Source: VRUE01 sp963699225 (GTDB lineage Bacteria; Actinomycetota; Thermoleophilia; Solirubrobacterales; 70-9). Taken from it: a stretch of DNA of 64,000 nt. A model generated the notes under the pieces. It saw only the letters and a program-made list of their open reading frames with translations. It was not told the DNA's origin and made no database searches. Location of the stretch: positions 2,728,001-2,792,000 of the forward strand of contig OY969423.1 of NCBI GenBank assembly GCA_963699225.1. The letters run 5' to 3'. The translations under genes and the position numbers were made by a program. Below are positions 25,537-34,016 of the stretch, piece by piece; positions within the stretch are counted from its first letter, which is position 1; every line of letters begins with the position of its first letter.

Positions 25537-25883
25537 ACCGAGACTCGCCACGGTTCACGGGCTTTGACCTCTCGCGCTTCGCGGTTGTGGGGCGATCGCC
25601 TGATCGTTTCGAGCCCAAATTGGGTTGCGTCGTCAAATTTATTTTGCGGCTGATTTAGCCCAAAAAACATATCGATCGTCGGCAAATTTCCTATTTGTAG
25701 AGGGAAATTAATGGTGGAGCAGATCCCACTGCGCGTAAATGAATAGAGCAATAACTCAAAAATATTGCTTGCAAAAATCCGTAGGGAGCGATAGAAGACC
25801 CCGCGCTGTACCGAATGAAATCTCACCGCTGCCCCGGTCGGGCGAATCCGGCACGAGTAGCGGGGACACACAAAGGGGAGTCA
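25537..25883. promoter_or_regulatory. AT-rich leader region upstream of large secreted protein
   Basis: No convincing gene in this 347-bp stretch. It is AT-rich in the middle, with a dyad AATTTCC (25685-25691) / GGAAATT (25703-25709). A plausible promoter is TTGCAA (25769-25774), 17-nt spacer, TAGAAG (25792-25797). The predicted leader of about 80 nt has CCGCT and AGCGG arms that could pair, and ends with an AGGGGAG ribosome-binding site before the ATG at 25884. The segment TTTAGCCCAA at about 25655 recurs near 31370. Confidence 0.4.
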
Positions 25884-28800
25884 ATGCGGGGGATGCGGTT
25901 GCTATTCGTGAAGGGAATTAGGTTCGTCGGGTTGGTGCTGATGGTGGTCTTTGTCTTTGGCGTCCCCGCCACGGCCTCGGCCGATGAATCGGGTCCAGGG
26001 ACGATGTCCCCGGAAGCCGCTCAGAAAGCGCTTGAAGAAGGAGAAAGGGCCGAATCCCAGCTCACCGATCCAAAAGCGGCCGAACAACTTCCGCATCGCG
26101 ATCTCGAACGCGCCCAAGTTCTTCAGCTCCTCTCCGAGGTCTTCGGCACACAGATCGAAGGCGTGGCAGGTGTCTTCAACGATCTTGACGTGGATCACTT
26201 CCTATCCGACAACGCAGCCGTCATCGATGCCGGCGACCAGCCCGAGGCATCGGGGGTAGTGATCGGCGAAGGCGAATACCACGGACCGGCGCTGCTGGAA
26301 TCAACCGTTCCCCTTCGCACCGAAGATCAGTCGGGCAAAGAAGCCACTGTCGATCTCGGCCTCGAACACGCCGAAGGCGAAGTCCAGCCCGCGACCCCCC
26401 TGGTTGAAGTCGGAATCCCTTCCGAACTGGGCGAAGGCATCCAACTCCCACAATCCGAAGTCGAAATCGCGCTGGCGGGTGCTCCGCAGGAACGAGCGCC
26501 TTCCATCGTCGGCCAGACCGTGGCCGTCTACCCCGAAGTCGCGGAAGACACGTCCCTGGCGGTGGCGCCGAGCCCAACCGGAGTAGAGACCTTCACCCTC
26601 CTCCAGTCGGCCGACGCTCCTAACTCGGCGACCTACCAGCTCAACCTTCCCGAAGGCGCCAGTCTCAGCGCGACCGACGATGGCGGAGCGGAAGTCTCCA
26701 CAGGCGATGAATCCTTGCTGCGCATCCTCCCCCCGGCAGCTATGGACGCGGAGGGCAACGACGTTCCGGTCACCCTTGAGGTCTCGGGCAGCTCCTTCAC
26801 GGTTCACGCAGAACCGCCGCAGGGAGCCGCCTATCCGATCCTCGTTGATCCCGTGGTCGAGAGCCACAATTGGTACGGCTACCAGAACCCTGATGGCCTA
26901 GCAGCTTGGCAGGGCACCTCAAACGACAAAGGGCTGCTCTACAACAAACAGTCTGCCCTTGGCTATCCCGGCACGGACCTACGTGCCGTCAAAGGCTTCG
27001 GGTTGGCCGCCAACGCAGAGGCACAGTGGGCGTACTCGGTGCCGCGCTACGAAGAAGACCAAAAAGAATTCGGCGCACCGCCCACCAGCTATATCTCCTC
27101 GATGGTCCTGACGAATCTCTTCTTCGTCACAAACGAGGACAAGTCGGCTTACCCGTGGATGGCCGCAGGCATCTGGGACAACTCGGTAGCTAATTGGGCC
27201 ACAGCTTGGGCGCACCCGGGGAACACCGGCAATCTTGAAAACCTGGCAACCACCTACACCTTCAACACCACGAATCAGAACGCCAAGCAGGCAATTGACA
27301 ATGTGCTTTGGTCCGGCGAAGCCCATACGATGACCTCTGACCGTGAGACCTACGTCGGCTACGCGACGGTCGAAATCGCCGATGCCGTAGCTCCCAAAAT
27401 CGGCTCGTTCACTCCTCCAGAAGGATGGGTCGGCAATACAGCACCTGCAATCCCGTACTCGGTTACCGATACGGGCCTGGGGGTCAAGGAAATGAAAATA
27501 GGCCAGGTCGGGGGAGGCCCGCCAACCCAATGGATCACCTCCCTGACCTGCTCAGGCAACGCCTCCTACCCATGCCCTCGAAGCTGGAAAAGCGGAGTGA
27601 CCTACCCCACGCTCAAATACACGCCTGGCAACCTGCCGCAGGGCATCGACAAAATGACCGCAGTGGCGAAGGATCCAGCCGGCAATACGTCGGCGCCCTA
27701 TGAATTCACTCTGAAGGTTGACCACACGGCCCCGAAAGTCGAACTGGCGGGAACAGCGGTAAGCCAGACGCTATTCCAGCGCCCCCGCTACACGCTGATA
27801 GCGAAAAACTACGACGGAACGACAACGGAACCGCAGTCCGGCATCGCCAGTACGGAAATCAAAGTGGACGGACAAAAAGTCGATTCGGCTACCGCTGGCT
27901 GCGCCGGCACCAATAACTGTTCGTTCACGCGCGAATGGTTTCTCAAATCCGACGAATACTCAGTCGGCAAACACACGGTCGTCATCAAGGTCACTGACGG
28001 AGCTGGGAACAGCACCGAAAAAACGATCTACGTCACGGTAGAACGCGACACCACACCGCCGGAAATTCTCGAAGAAACAGGATCGCTCGAAAATGCCCCG
28101 AGCGGATGGGTCGAACAGAAAACCTACGAAACCAGGCTGATGACGGGCGACACCGGCTACGGCGTCACGTCCGTCGCGTTCAAGATGGACGGAACGCTCG
28201 TTAAAGAACAAAAAGGAACTTGCCCAGACGGCTATTGCAAATTTTTCTTTTCCGTAACTCCAAGCTTGGCGAGCTACAAAGGCGGTGCGCATACGGCTGA
28301 ATACGTCGTCAAAGACGGCGCTGGGAACGTGAAAACAAAAAAATGGACCGTCAATGTCGACCCGAAAGGCGCCGTTTCAGTCGCTGAGGCAATCGATACG
28401 CTCGAAGCCGTGGAAGGGACAAGCGGAGCGCAGCCTATTGCGCCTACCGCTGAAACAGTTGATCCCGCTGAAATCAAAGAAGGTAACGATCCCGCAGTGG
28501 AATACAACGAAGGTCAGCTAGTGAGTACAGGGACTGGCACGACGACGGTCATCGCAGCTAAACCGAATGAAGCCATGACCATTGAAGGCGCCCAGGGGGA
28601 TATTGAACTAACTCCCGTAGGTGGAGTTGTGGGCACAAGCAACGAAGTCGCCTCCGAAGTTGCCGCCGTCTCAGGCGGAACAGGCGTTGACACAATCGTC
28701 AGGCCAATTTATGACGGTGATCAGACATTCAAGACCATCCGCGACGAAACCGCTCCTGAAGCCTATTCGTGGAAAGTCTCACTTAATAAAAGTCAGACCC

Positions 28801-29537
28801 TAAAAGCGGTTGACTCAGAACACGCGGCGATCTTCAATAGCGATGAATCGCAAGCTCTCGCGATCACGGCGGAAGCTGCTCACGACGCGACGGGCAAAGC
28901 GGTTCCGACTAGCTTGAGCGTCAGCGGAGGCAACGTGCTTACCCTGACTGTGAAATATCGCGGCGGGAACTTTGTCTATCCCATCATTGGCGGGCCAGCC
29001 TTTGAATCGAGCTACACGCTCCCTGTGATCTGGGAGCCACCGCCTGAAGAAGCTATGCCCACCGGTGGCTCCGAAATTGTCGTCGAAGTTGGCGCGCCAG
29101 AATTTGTGGGAGACGGCGATGAATATGACGCCACGGCTTCAAGTGTTCCTAGGTTAAGGCAGCCGTTCAAATTCAGGCAGTGCGAAGAATTTACGTTCGC
29201 AATTCCTGGGTGCAGTGTTTGGGCGCAGACAATCGAAGGGCACTATTACTTTACGTACCACCGTTATGCCTGGTGGAAGAATGGCGAGAAAGTGCCGCTA
29301 TGTCCCAATGATCCCGGGCCTGGATTCGACGTAAATACGGAATTCTGCGATTGGGTAGGGCCGAATCATCAAAAATACGGAGGCGGCTATCACATAACCG
29401 CGCAAGTCTTTTTCCACGTCTCATTGTTGACAAAACCACTGGTATGGTCACACGTCATGACCGTTCGTGCCTTTGCAAAAGGTGGGAGCGTATTCGTTCA
29501 CAAGGATGAGTCATGCATCTGCAATCCGTCCACCTAG
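25884..29537 (+). CDS. Large secreted multi-domain protein with Ig-like repeats
   Basis: A 1217-residue exported protein. The signal peptide ends near TASA|DE. A helical, charged N-terminal region is followed by a beta domain ending YPILVDPVVES, a motif seen in the N-terminal parts of actinobacterial RHS/teneurin-like and polymorphic-toxin proteins. Three Ig-like (Big/cadherin-type) repeats, each with (T/A)PPEI or TAPKVEL starts and D-G-A-G-N ends, lie at about residues 490-830. A second copy of the first beta domain ends FVYPIIGGPAFES near residue 1050. The Cys-, Trp- and Tyr-rich C-terminus (about 130 residues) matches no domain I know. No RHS repeats. Codon use favours GAA/AAA unlike housekeeping neighbours. 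Start chosen by the AGGGGAG site. Confidence 0.75.
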   Translation: MRGMRLLFVKGIRFVGLVLMVVFVFGVPATASADESGPGTMSPEAAQKALEEGERAESQLTDPKAAEQLPHRDLERAQVLQLLSEVFGTQIEGVAGVFNDLDVDHFLSDNAAVIDAGDQPEASGVVIGEGEYHGPALLESTVPLRTEDQSGKEATVDLGLEHAEGEVQPATPLVEVGIPSELGEGIQLPQSEVEIALAGAPQERAPSIVGQTVAVYPEVAEDTSLAVAPSPTGVETFTLLQSADAPNSATYQLNLPEGASLSATDDGGAEVSTGDESLLRILPPAAMDAEGNDVPVTLEVSGSSFTVHAEPPQGAAYPILVDPVVESHNWYGYQNPDGLAAWQGTSNDKGLLYNKQSALGYPGTDLRAVKGFGLAANAEAQWAYSVPRYEEDQKEFGAPPTSYISSMVLTNLFFVTNEDKSAYPWMAAGIWDNSVANWATAWAHPGNTGNLENLATTYTFNTTNQNAKQAIDNVLWSGEAHTMTSDRETYVGYATVEIADAVAPKIGSFTPPEGWVGNTAPAIPYSVTDTGLGVKEMKIGQVGGGPPTQWITSLTCSGNASYPCPRSWKSGVTYPTLKYTPGNLPQGIDKMTAVAKDPAGNTSAPYEFTLKVDHTAPKVELAGTAVSQTLFQRPRYTLIAKNYDGTTTEPQSGIASTEIKVDGQKVDSATAGCAGTNNCSFTREWFLKSDEYSVGKHTVVIKVTDGAGNSTEKTIYVTVERDTTPPEILEETGSLENAPSGWVEQKTYETRLMTGDTGYGVTSVAFKMDGTLVKEQKGTCPDGYCKFFFSVTPSLASYKGGAHTAEYVVKDGAGNVKTKKWTVNVDPKGAVSVAEAIDTLEAVEGTSGAQPIAPTAETVDPAEIKEGNDPAVEYNEGQLVSTGTGTTTVIAAKPNEAMTIEGAQGDIELTPVGGVVGTSNEVASEVAAVSGGTGVDTIVRPIYDGDQTFKTIRDETAPEAYSWKVSLNKSQTLKAVDSEHAAIFNSDESQALAITAEAAHDATGKAVPTSLSVSGGNVLTLTVKYRGGNFVYPIIGGPAFESSYTLPVIWEPPPEEAMPTGGSEIVVEVGAPEFVGDGDEYDATASSVPRLRQPFKFRQCEEFTFAIPGCSVWAQTIEGHYYFTYHRYAWWKNGEKVPLCPNDPGPGFDVNTEFCDWVGPNHQKYGGGYHITAQVFFHVSLLTKPLVWSHVMTVRAFAKGGSVFVHKDESCICNPST

Positions 29538-29552
29538 GGGTGGATGGATTGC
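29521..29552 (+). terminator. Hairpin spanning stop codon of large secreted protein
   Basis: GCAATCCGTCCACC (29521-29534) and GGTGGATGGATTGC (29539-29552) are 14-nt arms with a single G-T pair, around a TAGG loop that holds most of the stop codon. It is not followed by a T-run, so it may act in transcript stability as much as termination. Confidence 0.5.
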
Positions 29553-29580
29553 ATCCTAGACCGAGGAAGCTTGTGCCTTT

Positions 29581-29609
29581 GAGGAGTCCGCTGCCCCCGC
29601 TCCTCTTTT
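29581..29609 (+). terminator. Possible rho-independent terminator
   Basis: GAGGAG (29581-29586) pairs with CTCCTC (29600-29605), followed by TTTT. The stem is short with a 13-nt loop, but position just after the large secreted gene and the T-run fit an intrinsic terminator. Confidence 0.45.
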
Positions 29610-29640
29610 GGGGGCGATCGAGCTAAGATGCTCGCAAGCA

Positions 29641-30015
29641 ATGATCGATTGGTTTCATAGCTCGAAGATGCCTCGGACGCCCCCATTCTACTTTTGGATG
29701 GTCGCTTCGCTGACCCTTCTTTCTATCGTTGGCTTCTTTGGCCAGTCTCATCCCGTTGGCGTTAATTGGGGAGGCGCTGTCATTGAGCTTCTCCTTTTGG
29801 TTGGCCTGGCCGTCGGTTCGCAACTATGTCGCTGGTTCTTGCTTATTACCGCGCTGGGCGGTGCGATTGTCCTTTTCGGCAACCTGACAGAAGGGGTGGC
29901 TCTTGGCGATGCTGTTCTGTTGGCAGCCTGCGTCGCTCAAGTCGTTCTACTCAGCACCTCTACAATGCGCGCCTATACAGATAGGCACCCACAGCGTCCT
30001 CTCGGCGATCTTTAA
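29641..30015 (+). CDS. Small integral membrane protein
   Basis: A 124-residue protein with about four hydrophobic segments: FYFWMVASLTLLSIVGFF, GGAVIELLLLVGLAVG, LCRWFLLITALGGAIVLF and GDAVLLAACVAQVVLL. The C-terminal tail is hydrophilic (TDRHPQRPLGDL). No family is recognised. TAAGAT ends 11 nt before the ATG and no ribosome-binding site is present. It directly follows the large secreted protein on the island; if that protein is a toxin, this is where an immunity protein would be expected, but no sequence evidence links them. On the opposite strand an overlapping reading frame of uncertain value runs from about 30175 to 30012. Confidence 0.6.
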   Translation: MIDWFHSSKMPRTPPFYFWMVASLTLLSIVGFFGQSHPVGVNWGGAVIELLLLVGLAVGSQLCRWFLLITALGGAIVLFGNLTEGVALGDAVLLAACVAQVVLLSTSTMRAYTDRHPQRPLGDL

Positions 30016-30181
30016 GACTTCGGCGGAGCGGTCGCGCGAATGACGACGCGAGCCCAAGCGGGTGGCGTCACATAGAACGAGCTGTCCGTACGCGCCCCTG
30101 CTGCGTCGCACTGAGGAAGCCCCGAGCCGGGAGGCCAAGGACCGTACTCACGAGCTGCCCCCCGCCCCTTGGGCTGACAAG

Positions 30182-31227
30182 CTACGGCTCGACCGCAACC
30201 GGAATCACCCGTGAGTTACCTTCTTCGTACGGGTAGCCGGGCTCCCCTACCTCAGCGCGCATGATGTAAGTCGTCGCTCTGTCGGTCTGCGTGAAGAGGT
30301 AGCGCATCATGTAGCGCCCGTCTTTACGCGTGCGATAGCGCCGGAACACACGCCATCCTTTCCCGCTCTTTACCTGAAGGACGACGACGACCCCTTCATT
30401 GTCGGGACCTGGGATTTTGCCGGTAAAGACTGCCGCCTTTGTTTGTTCTTGACGACTTTGCTTCGCAGCCGGAATGTCGGATGAACCTTTGTCTTTATTT
30501 CGGCGTCGGCCGTCAGCTCGCGATGATCGGGACGATACGCCACGGTTAGATCGCGAGACGGCCCAGAACCGATGGCGGACTGGTAGCCGCCATCCGTGCC
30601 GGTCATTGCGATGCCGGCGAACTGGCGATCCTGGTGGGTGACGACTTTGCTGAACACGCATAGCGGCGCGTTGGCAATTTGACCGTTCGCTCCGGTCAAC
30701 TTACCCCTCAGCGTCACGCTTTCTTTTTGCTGGATGACAATCGAGCTCTTAGCTAGTTTGCCAAGCCCAGCGGTGAGTGTGAGACCCCCGCCAACTTCAG
30801 ATCGTGGGCAGTCGTAGGGAGAGCGGCGCGCTAACGGGGGCGCCCACGTTGCCTCTGCGTCGGAAAGCCAAAGGCGCAAGGTGTATGCCCCAGATTGGTG
30901 AGGGGTTCAAGGCTGGCTGTGGCCTGCAGGGGGCTACCGCTAATCGTCGTCGTGGACACAACGACGGCGCCCGATGGGCTCAGCACTTGGCAGTGGGCTG
31001 CGTCGATTGGCGATCCGCTGTCGAGAATGTTGTGCCAACGCACGTCGAACGCCTGCGCTGTGCGAGTCGTGCGCGGTGCCGTCACCGAAAGGTCTTGGGG
31101 CGCACCGGGCGGCGTGGTGTCGTGCGGGATAGACACAGCGCTAGCCGGGCCGGTGAAGCCCACGGCATCCTCAAGCCAAGCTCGAAGCCGGTAGTCGCCG
31201 GCTTTTGACGGGCCGATGATTTCGGGT
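30182..31227 (-). pseudogene. Decayed Fn3/Ig-like secreted protein gene, truncated and frameshifted
   Basis: Three overlapping minus-strand frames join into one protein-like sequence. The first (about 31227-30890) reads GDYRLRAWLEDAVGFTGPA, then TPPGAPQDLSVTAP; the second (about 30880-30430) continues with TLRGKLTGANGQIANAPLCV; the third (about 30430-30182) ends GWRVFRRYRTRKDGRYMMRY and VIPVAVEP. This order matches the Fn3-like and Ig-like layout of common Solirubrobacterales exported proteins. Frame changes occur near 30870 and 30430. A stop sits immediately upstream of the first segment and the expected signal peptide is missing, so the 5' end is lost. Frameshifts could be sequencing errors, but truncation supports decay. 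Confidence 0.65.
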
Positions 31228-31546
31228 TGCAGGAGTCAGATCCAAGGAACAAATTCGTACGTTACTTACCTGTCATACCAGCTCAAGTGCACCGATTGAT
31301 GTACACAAGTTTGTACTTCACGGCCCATTGACTGGAGTGTTACCACGCTTTACTATTACATTAGTCAGATGGTTTAGCCCAATCAACAGATCGGCGGCTA
31401 AGCGATTTGAACAGTACCGAGGAACGTAGATTCCGAAGGACGGCTGGAAACCGGGACGCCCACCGAGATGACGAGCGCCCCAGCAAATACAATCTGGCGA
31501 TCCTGTTAGGCCGGGATCGCCCATAAAGAAGGGTAGCTGAGCGATC
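31228..31546. other. Intergenic region with two dyads
   Basis: No intact gene seen. GTACA (31301-31305) and TGTAC (31312-31316) form a dyad in an AT-rich stretch that could be an operator. TTTAGCCCAA near 31372 with the following AACA..ATCG..CGGC resembles a segment at about 25655. GGCGATCC (31496-31503) and GGATCGCC (31514-31521) form a hairpin 25 nt before the next start codon. A minus-strand frame ending RLAADLLIGLNHLTN is present but its coding status is unclear. Confidence 0.35.
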
Positions 31547-31924
31547 ATGAGAAAGCTAATCGTACTCATGGCCCTGCTGGCCATGTTCGGGACGCTTGCA
31601 TTGGCTGTGTCTGGGGCCAGTGCCAATGGAGAAAGTTCGTTGGTTGAACCGAAGGTGAAATCTGACTGCCCTCCCAGTTATGTCTGCGTATGGGAAGGGC
31701 CTACCTTTGGATCGGCTCACATTTTCTTTCACGGGTACGAAACCGGAACTCACAACCTAAACAACCTGAATTGTGTTCTCTCGGCGTACAATCACACCGG
31801 CGAACACGTTGCCGTTTTCCCAGAATGGTATTGGCCCAGTGGGGCTCCAAATCTCATTCTCGAACCAGGAAAAGCAGAGGGCAATAGGACGACCTGTCAC
31901 CACACCAACCTTATTATCGCGTAA
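31547..31924 (+). CDS. Secreted peptidase inhibitor family I36-like protein
   Basis: A 125-residue exported protein. Signal peptide MRKLIVLMALLAMFGTLALA with cleavage likely after GASA. The mature domain begins with SDCPPSYVCVWEGPTFGSAHIFFHG, the Cys-x5-Cys, aromatic and Gly-rich pattern of I36 (SMPI-like) inhibitors and related beta/gamma-crystallin-like proteins; LNNLNCVLSAYN and a late TTCHH give two more cysteines, so two disulfides are likely. It would act outside the cell, possibly as a metalloprotease inhibitor; this is inferred from the family. A strong hairpin follows the stop. Confidence 0.72.
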   Translation: MRKLIVLMALLAMFGTLALAVSGASANGESSLVEPKVKSDCPPSYVCVWEGPTFGSAHIFFHGYETGTHNLNNLNCVLSAYNHTGEHVAVFPEWYWPSGAPNLILEPGKAEGNRTTCHHTNLIIA

Positions 31925-31940
31925 TCGATTCGAGTGCGCA

Positions 31941-31983
31941 CCTATGGGTCTTTGCGAGCCAGACTGGCGCGAAGACCCATAGG
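31941..31983 (+). terminator. Long hairpin downstream of I36-like gene
   Basis: CCTATGGGTCTT (31941-31952) and AAGACCCATAGG (31972-31983) are perfect 12-nt arms; inner GCC/GGC can extend pairing. It begins 17 nt after the stop codon. No T-run follows, so rho-independent action is uncertain, but position suggests a 3' end element. Confidence 0.5.
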
Positions 31984-32016
31984 AATGAGCTCATGCGGGG
32001 GGCTCGGTGCTGCTCG

Positions 32017-32039
32017 GCAGGGAAGCGCTTTCGCTGTGG
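32017..32039. repeat. Degenerate copy of palindromic repeat
   Basis: GGCAGGGAAGCGCTTTCGCTG resembles the perfect palindrome at 32423-32451 with 2-3 changes that break the stem. It suggests a small repeat family inside the island. Confidence 0.35.
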
Positions 32040-32169
32040 GCGCCTAGCGTTAGTGCATCTGAGCCGACCGCAGTTGGCGCAAACAAATAACAGTAGAGCG
32101 AGGTCGCGTGTAGTTGCAGCGCGATTCCCGTTCTTACGCCGGGTCCGTCTCAGTCTCTAGGGTCGGCTC

Positions 32170-32362
32170 ATGGGGGTCTTGAAGGCGCTCGGCACAAGGA
32201 GTTGGAGAAGGCCCGGAAGGCCCTCGAAAAATGGGGCTGGGGAGGCGGGCGCGAATTGGTCGCCGTGACCCCGAGGAATCGCGCGAGGAGAGCGAGCGCA
32301 TGATTAAGGCGATGGAGGAGCGCAAGCGGCGATCCGAAGGCAAGAATGAGGACGAGTCCTAG
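32170..32362 (+). pseudogene. Possible remnant of a charged helical protein
   Basis: Three plus-strand frames read as one charged helical sequence if two shifts are allowed: MGVLKALG from 32170, then RHKELEKARKALEK, then from the ATG at 32231 a 43-residue frame with DPEESREESERMIKAMEERK, ending at TAG 32360-32362. The last part alone could be a short gene. No ribosome-binding site is clear. The surrounding 31925-32590 stretch has no other gene that I can support, only palindromes. Confidence 0.28.
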
Positions 32363-32422
32363 TGGGGGGAAACTTCTTGGCATCGAGGTGGGTCGTCGCG
32401 TCAGACCACTTGACCCGAATGA

Positions 32423-32451
32423 TTGGGCAGCGAAGCGCTCTCGCTGCCCAA
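32423..32451. repeat. Perfect palindrome with 11-bp arms
   Basis: TTGGGCAGCGA (32423-32433) and TCGCTGCCCAA (32441-32451) are perfect arms around a 7-nt loop AGCGCTC. It lies in a gene-poor part of the island, about 140 bp downstream of the minus-strand HEPN gene end, and could be its transcription terminator or a mobile palindrome. Confidence 0.5.
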
Positions 32452-32589
32452 ACCCAGCCGAATCGTGCCCGACGTAGCCGAATCTCGGAACGGCAACGAA
32501 TCAGCTTTTGGCTCTACAACGCCCAGCGGTTGCGAGGCGGATAGTTTGCCATGCAGAAGGTCGAGGCTCAAATCTCTTAGGCCTCTTTG

Positions 32590-33642
32590 TCAACCCAGTT
32601 GGTCTATTCCTCCAGAAGTTTCCTCCGCGGTCTTTCCTGCTTTTTCGGCATCGGCCTCTTCGGCCCGACCGCCGACAATCGCCGGGAGCAAATTGTCTAT
32701 TCCGCCAGCCTCATCTCGGGTTGTGCGGGCGCTTTCTGGAAGCTGAAAGCCCAGTAATGAGACCAAGAGGTCGACGTAGACGCCGCCGGCGTAGTTGAGG
32801 AAGGAGCCGGAGAGAGGAACCTTGAGTCCGTGATGAACGATTTTGGATCGGAGACTAAAAATCCGGCCAATGCCGAATTGTCTTCCAATCTCGTTTTGGC
32901 CGACCCCGTAGCTGGCGCTTAGCGACCTGTTGATGCGCGAGACGACCTTTTGACCGGTGCTCGCCATCAGGATCTCAAGTGCAAACCACAACTTGAGAAA
33001 TGCGTCCACGTCTTTGCTGCGCTTTGCCTCGTCCAACCAGCGCAACGACAGACGAATTCGATCTGGCTCGTCGGCATTTGCTATGGCGCTTTGCGCTAGC
33101 TGCCACCTATGTTGAGCCTCTTGTGAAATGTCGGGTGGTTCCCACCACGTCGTATCCAAGATCACAGTAGAGGACCCAGAAAGGCCGTCGCCTGGGAACT
33201 TGATCCAATAGTCCTCAAGATGTTCGAAGGCAAGGAACAAGCCGCCAAAGGTCGTTAGCTGAGCAACGATCTCCTCGACACGGATCGAGGCCTCCTTGGG
33301 ATCCTCAGATACGTCGGGGTGCCCTATGAAGAGCGCAACTGGACCTTCCTGGTGGGCTTTGTTCCCGCTCGGCGTCGTCAGGGCCATAACCACGTCTCCA
33401 TTGGCCTGGACATCGAACGCGTTTTCGATTGTGAGGCTGGGAAGTGCAGACCACATCATGAAAACGCAGATGTCCCCGAGTACAACCCGAATGGGAGGGG
33501 AAAGGTCGCGTTGTGCCACGCCGACCATTGAAAAGGCCCGGACAAACGCTTGGCCGGTTGGTTTGCCCCAATCCTCCGGCAGTATTTCCGCAGTGGTAAT
33601 TGGCTTCTTCTGTGCCGCTTTTTTCTTTGTGCTGCTGCTCAT
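32590..33642 (-). CDS. ApeA-like HEPN-domain protein
   Basis: A 350-residue soluble protein. The N-terminal 200 residues form an uncharacterised region (AILPEDWGKPTGQAFVRAF..., VVMALTTPSGN). The C-terminal part has the Apea_HEPN pattern: DVDAFLKLWFALEILMAS, then FSLRSKIVHHG with R265 and H270 in the RX4H arrangement found in catalytic HEPN ribonucleases. HEPN proteins commonly serve in abortive phage defence as RNases; ApeA itself is a single-gene defence protein. The ATG overlaps the stop of the upstream two-TM gene by 4 nt. GC and codon use are lower than flanking genes, fitting recent acquisition. Defence function is inferred. Confidence 0.72.
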   Translation of the reverse strand: MSSSTKKKAAQKKPITTAEILPEDWGKPTGQAFVRAFSMVGVAQRDLSPPIRVVLGDICVFMMWSALPSLTIENAFDVQANGDVVMALTTPSGNKAHQEGPVALFIGHPDVSEDPKEASIRVEEIVAQLTTFGGLFLAFEHLEDYWIKFPGDGLSGSSTVILDTTWWEPPDISQEAQHRWQLAQSAIANADEPDRIRLSLRWLDEAKRSKDVDAFLKLWFALEILMASTGQKVVSRINRSLSASYGVGQNEIGRQFGIGRIFSLRSKIVHHGLKVPLSGSFLNYAGGVYVDLLVSLLGFQLPESARTTRDEAGGIDNLLPAIVGGRAEEADAEKAGKTAEETSGGIDQLG

Positions 33643-33869
33643 GCTTGCTTAGGTGGTCTCCTCGACCTCGCGCAGGATTTGCCGACTAGCTGTCGTCGGC
33701 CCGGTACAGCCGGCAGCTTGTTCCAGATCGCTGCCAGCAGCCAAAAGACGGCGAACGCGAGTTGGAGCCCGGCGGTGGAGTATTCGCCGTCGGCAAGCGA
33801 CCAGACGCTGAGGGCGGCGAAGGTCACGCAGAGGAGGGGTGGGGCGATGCGATTCCAGCGGGACAGCAC
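33639..33869 (-). CDS. Small two-TM membrane protein, operon partner of HEPN gene
   Basis: A 76-residue protein with two hydrophobic helices, IAPPLLCVTFAALSVWSL and GLQLAFAVFWLLAAIW, and a basic tail. The GTG start follows TACCCT by 9 nt, suggesting a leaderless transcript. Its stop overlaps the HEPN ATG (ATGA), so the two proteins are made together. A frameshifted relative lies about 350 bp upstream. In a defence cassette such a protein could tether or sense at the membrane; nothing in the sequence proves this. Confidence 0.6.
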   Translation of the reverse strand: MLSRWNRIAPPLLCVTFAALSVWSLADGEYSTAGLQLAFAVFWLLAAIWNKLPAVPGRRQLVGKSCARSRRPPKQA

Positions 33870-34016
33870 GGTGTCCGAAGGGTACTCCGCCCTCAGTCAT
33901 CCGCGTGCGCCAAAGACGTCTGGTTAGACAGGGCAGGCGGCGGCTTCAGCCTGGGCGCTGCCGGCATGGGATGGTTGGTCTCCGAGTGCATCGCCGTAAA
34001 TCGCGCTATCGACGAC

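Noticed and set aside
25533..25871. 112-residue minus-strand frame in the AT-rich leader
   Set aside because: No ribosome-binding site or family similarity; overlaps the att repeat and the likely promoter of the large secreted gene.
30012..30175. Minus-strand reading ending SSFYVTPPAWARVVIRATAPPKS-like sequence
   Set aside because: Could be another gene fragment, but there is no start, it overlaps the small membrane protein gene end, and I cannot match it to a family.
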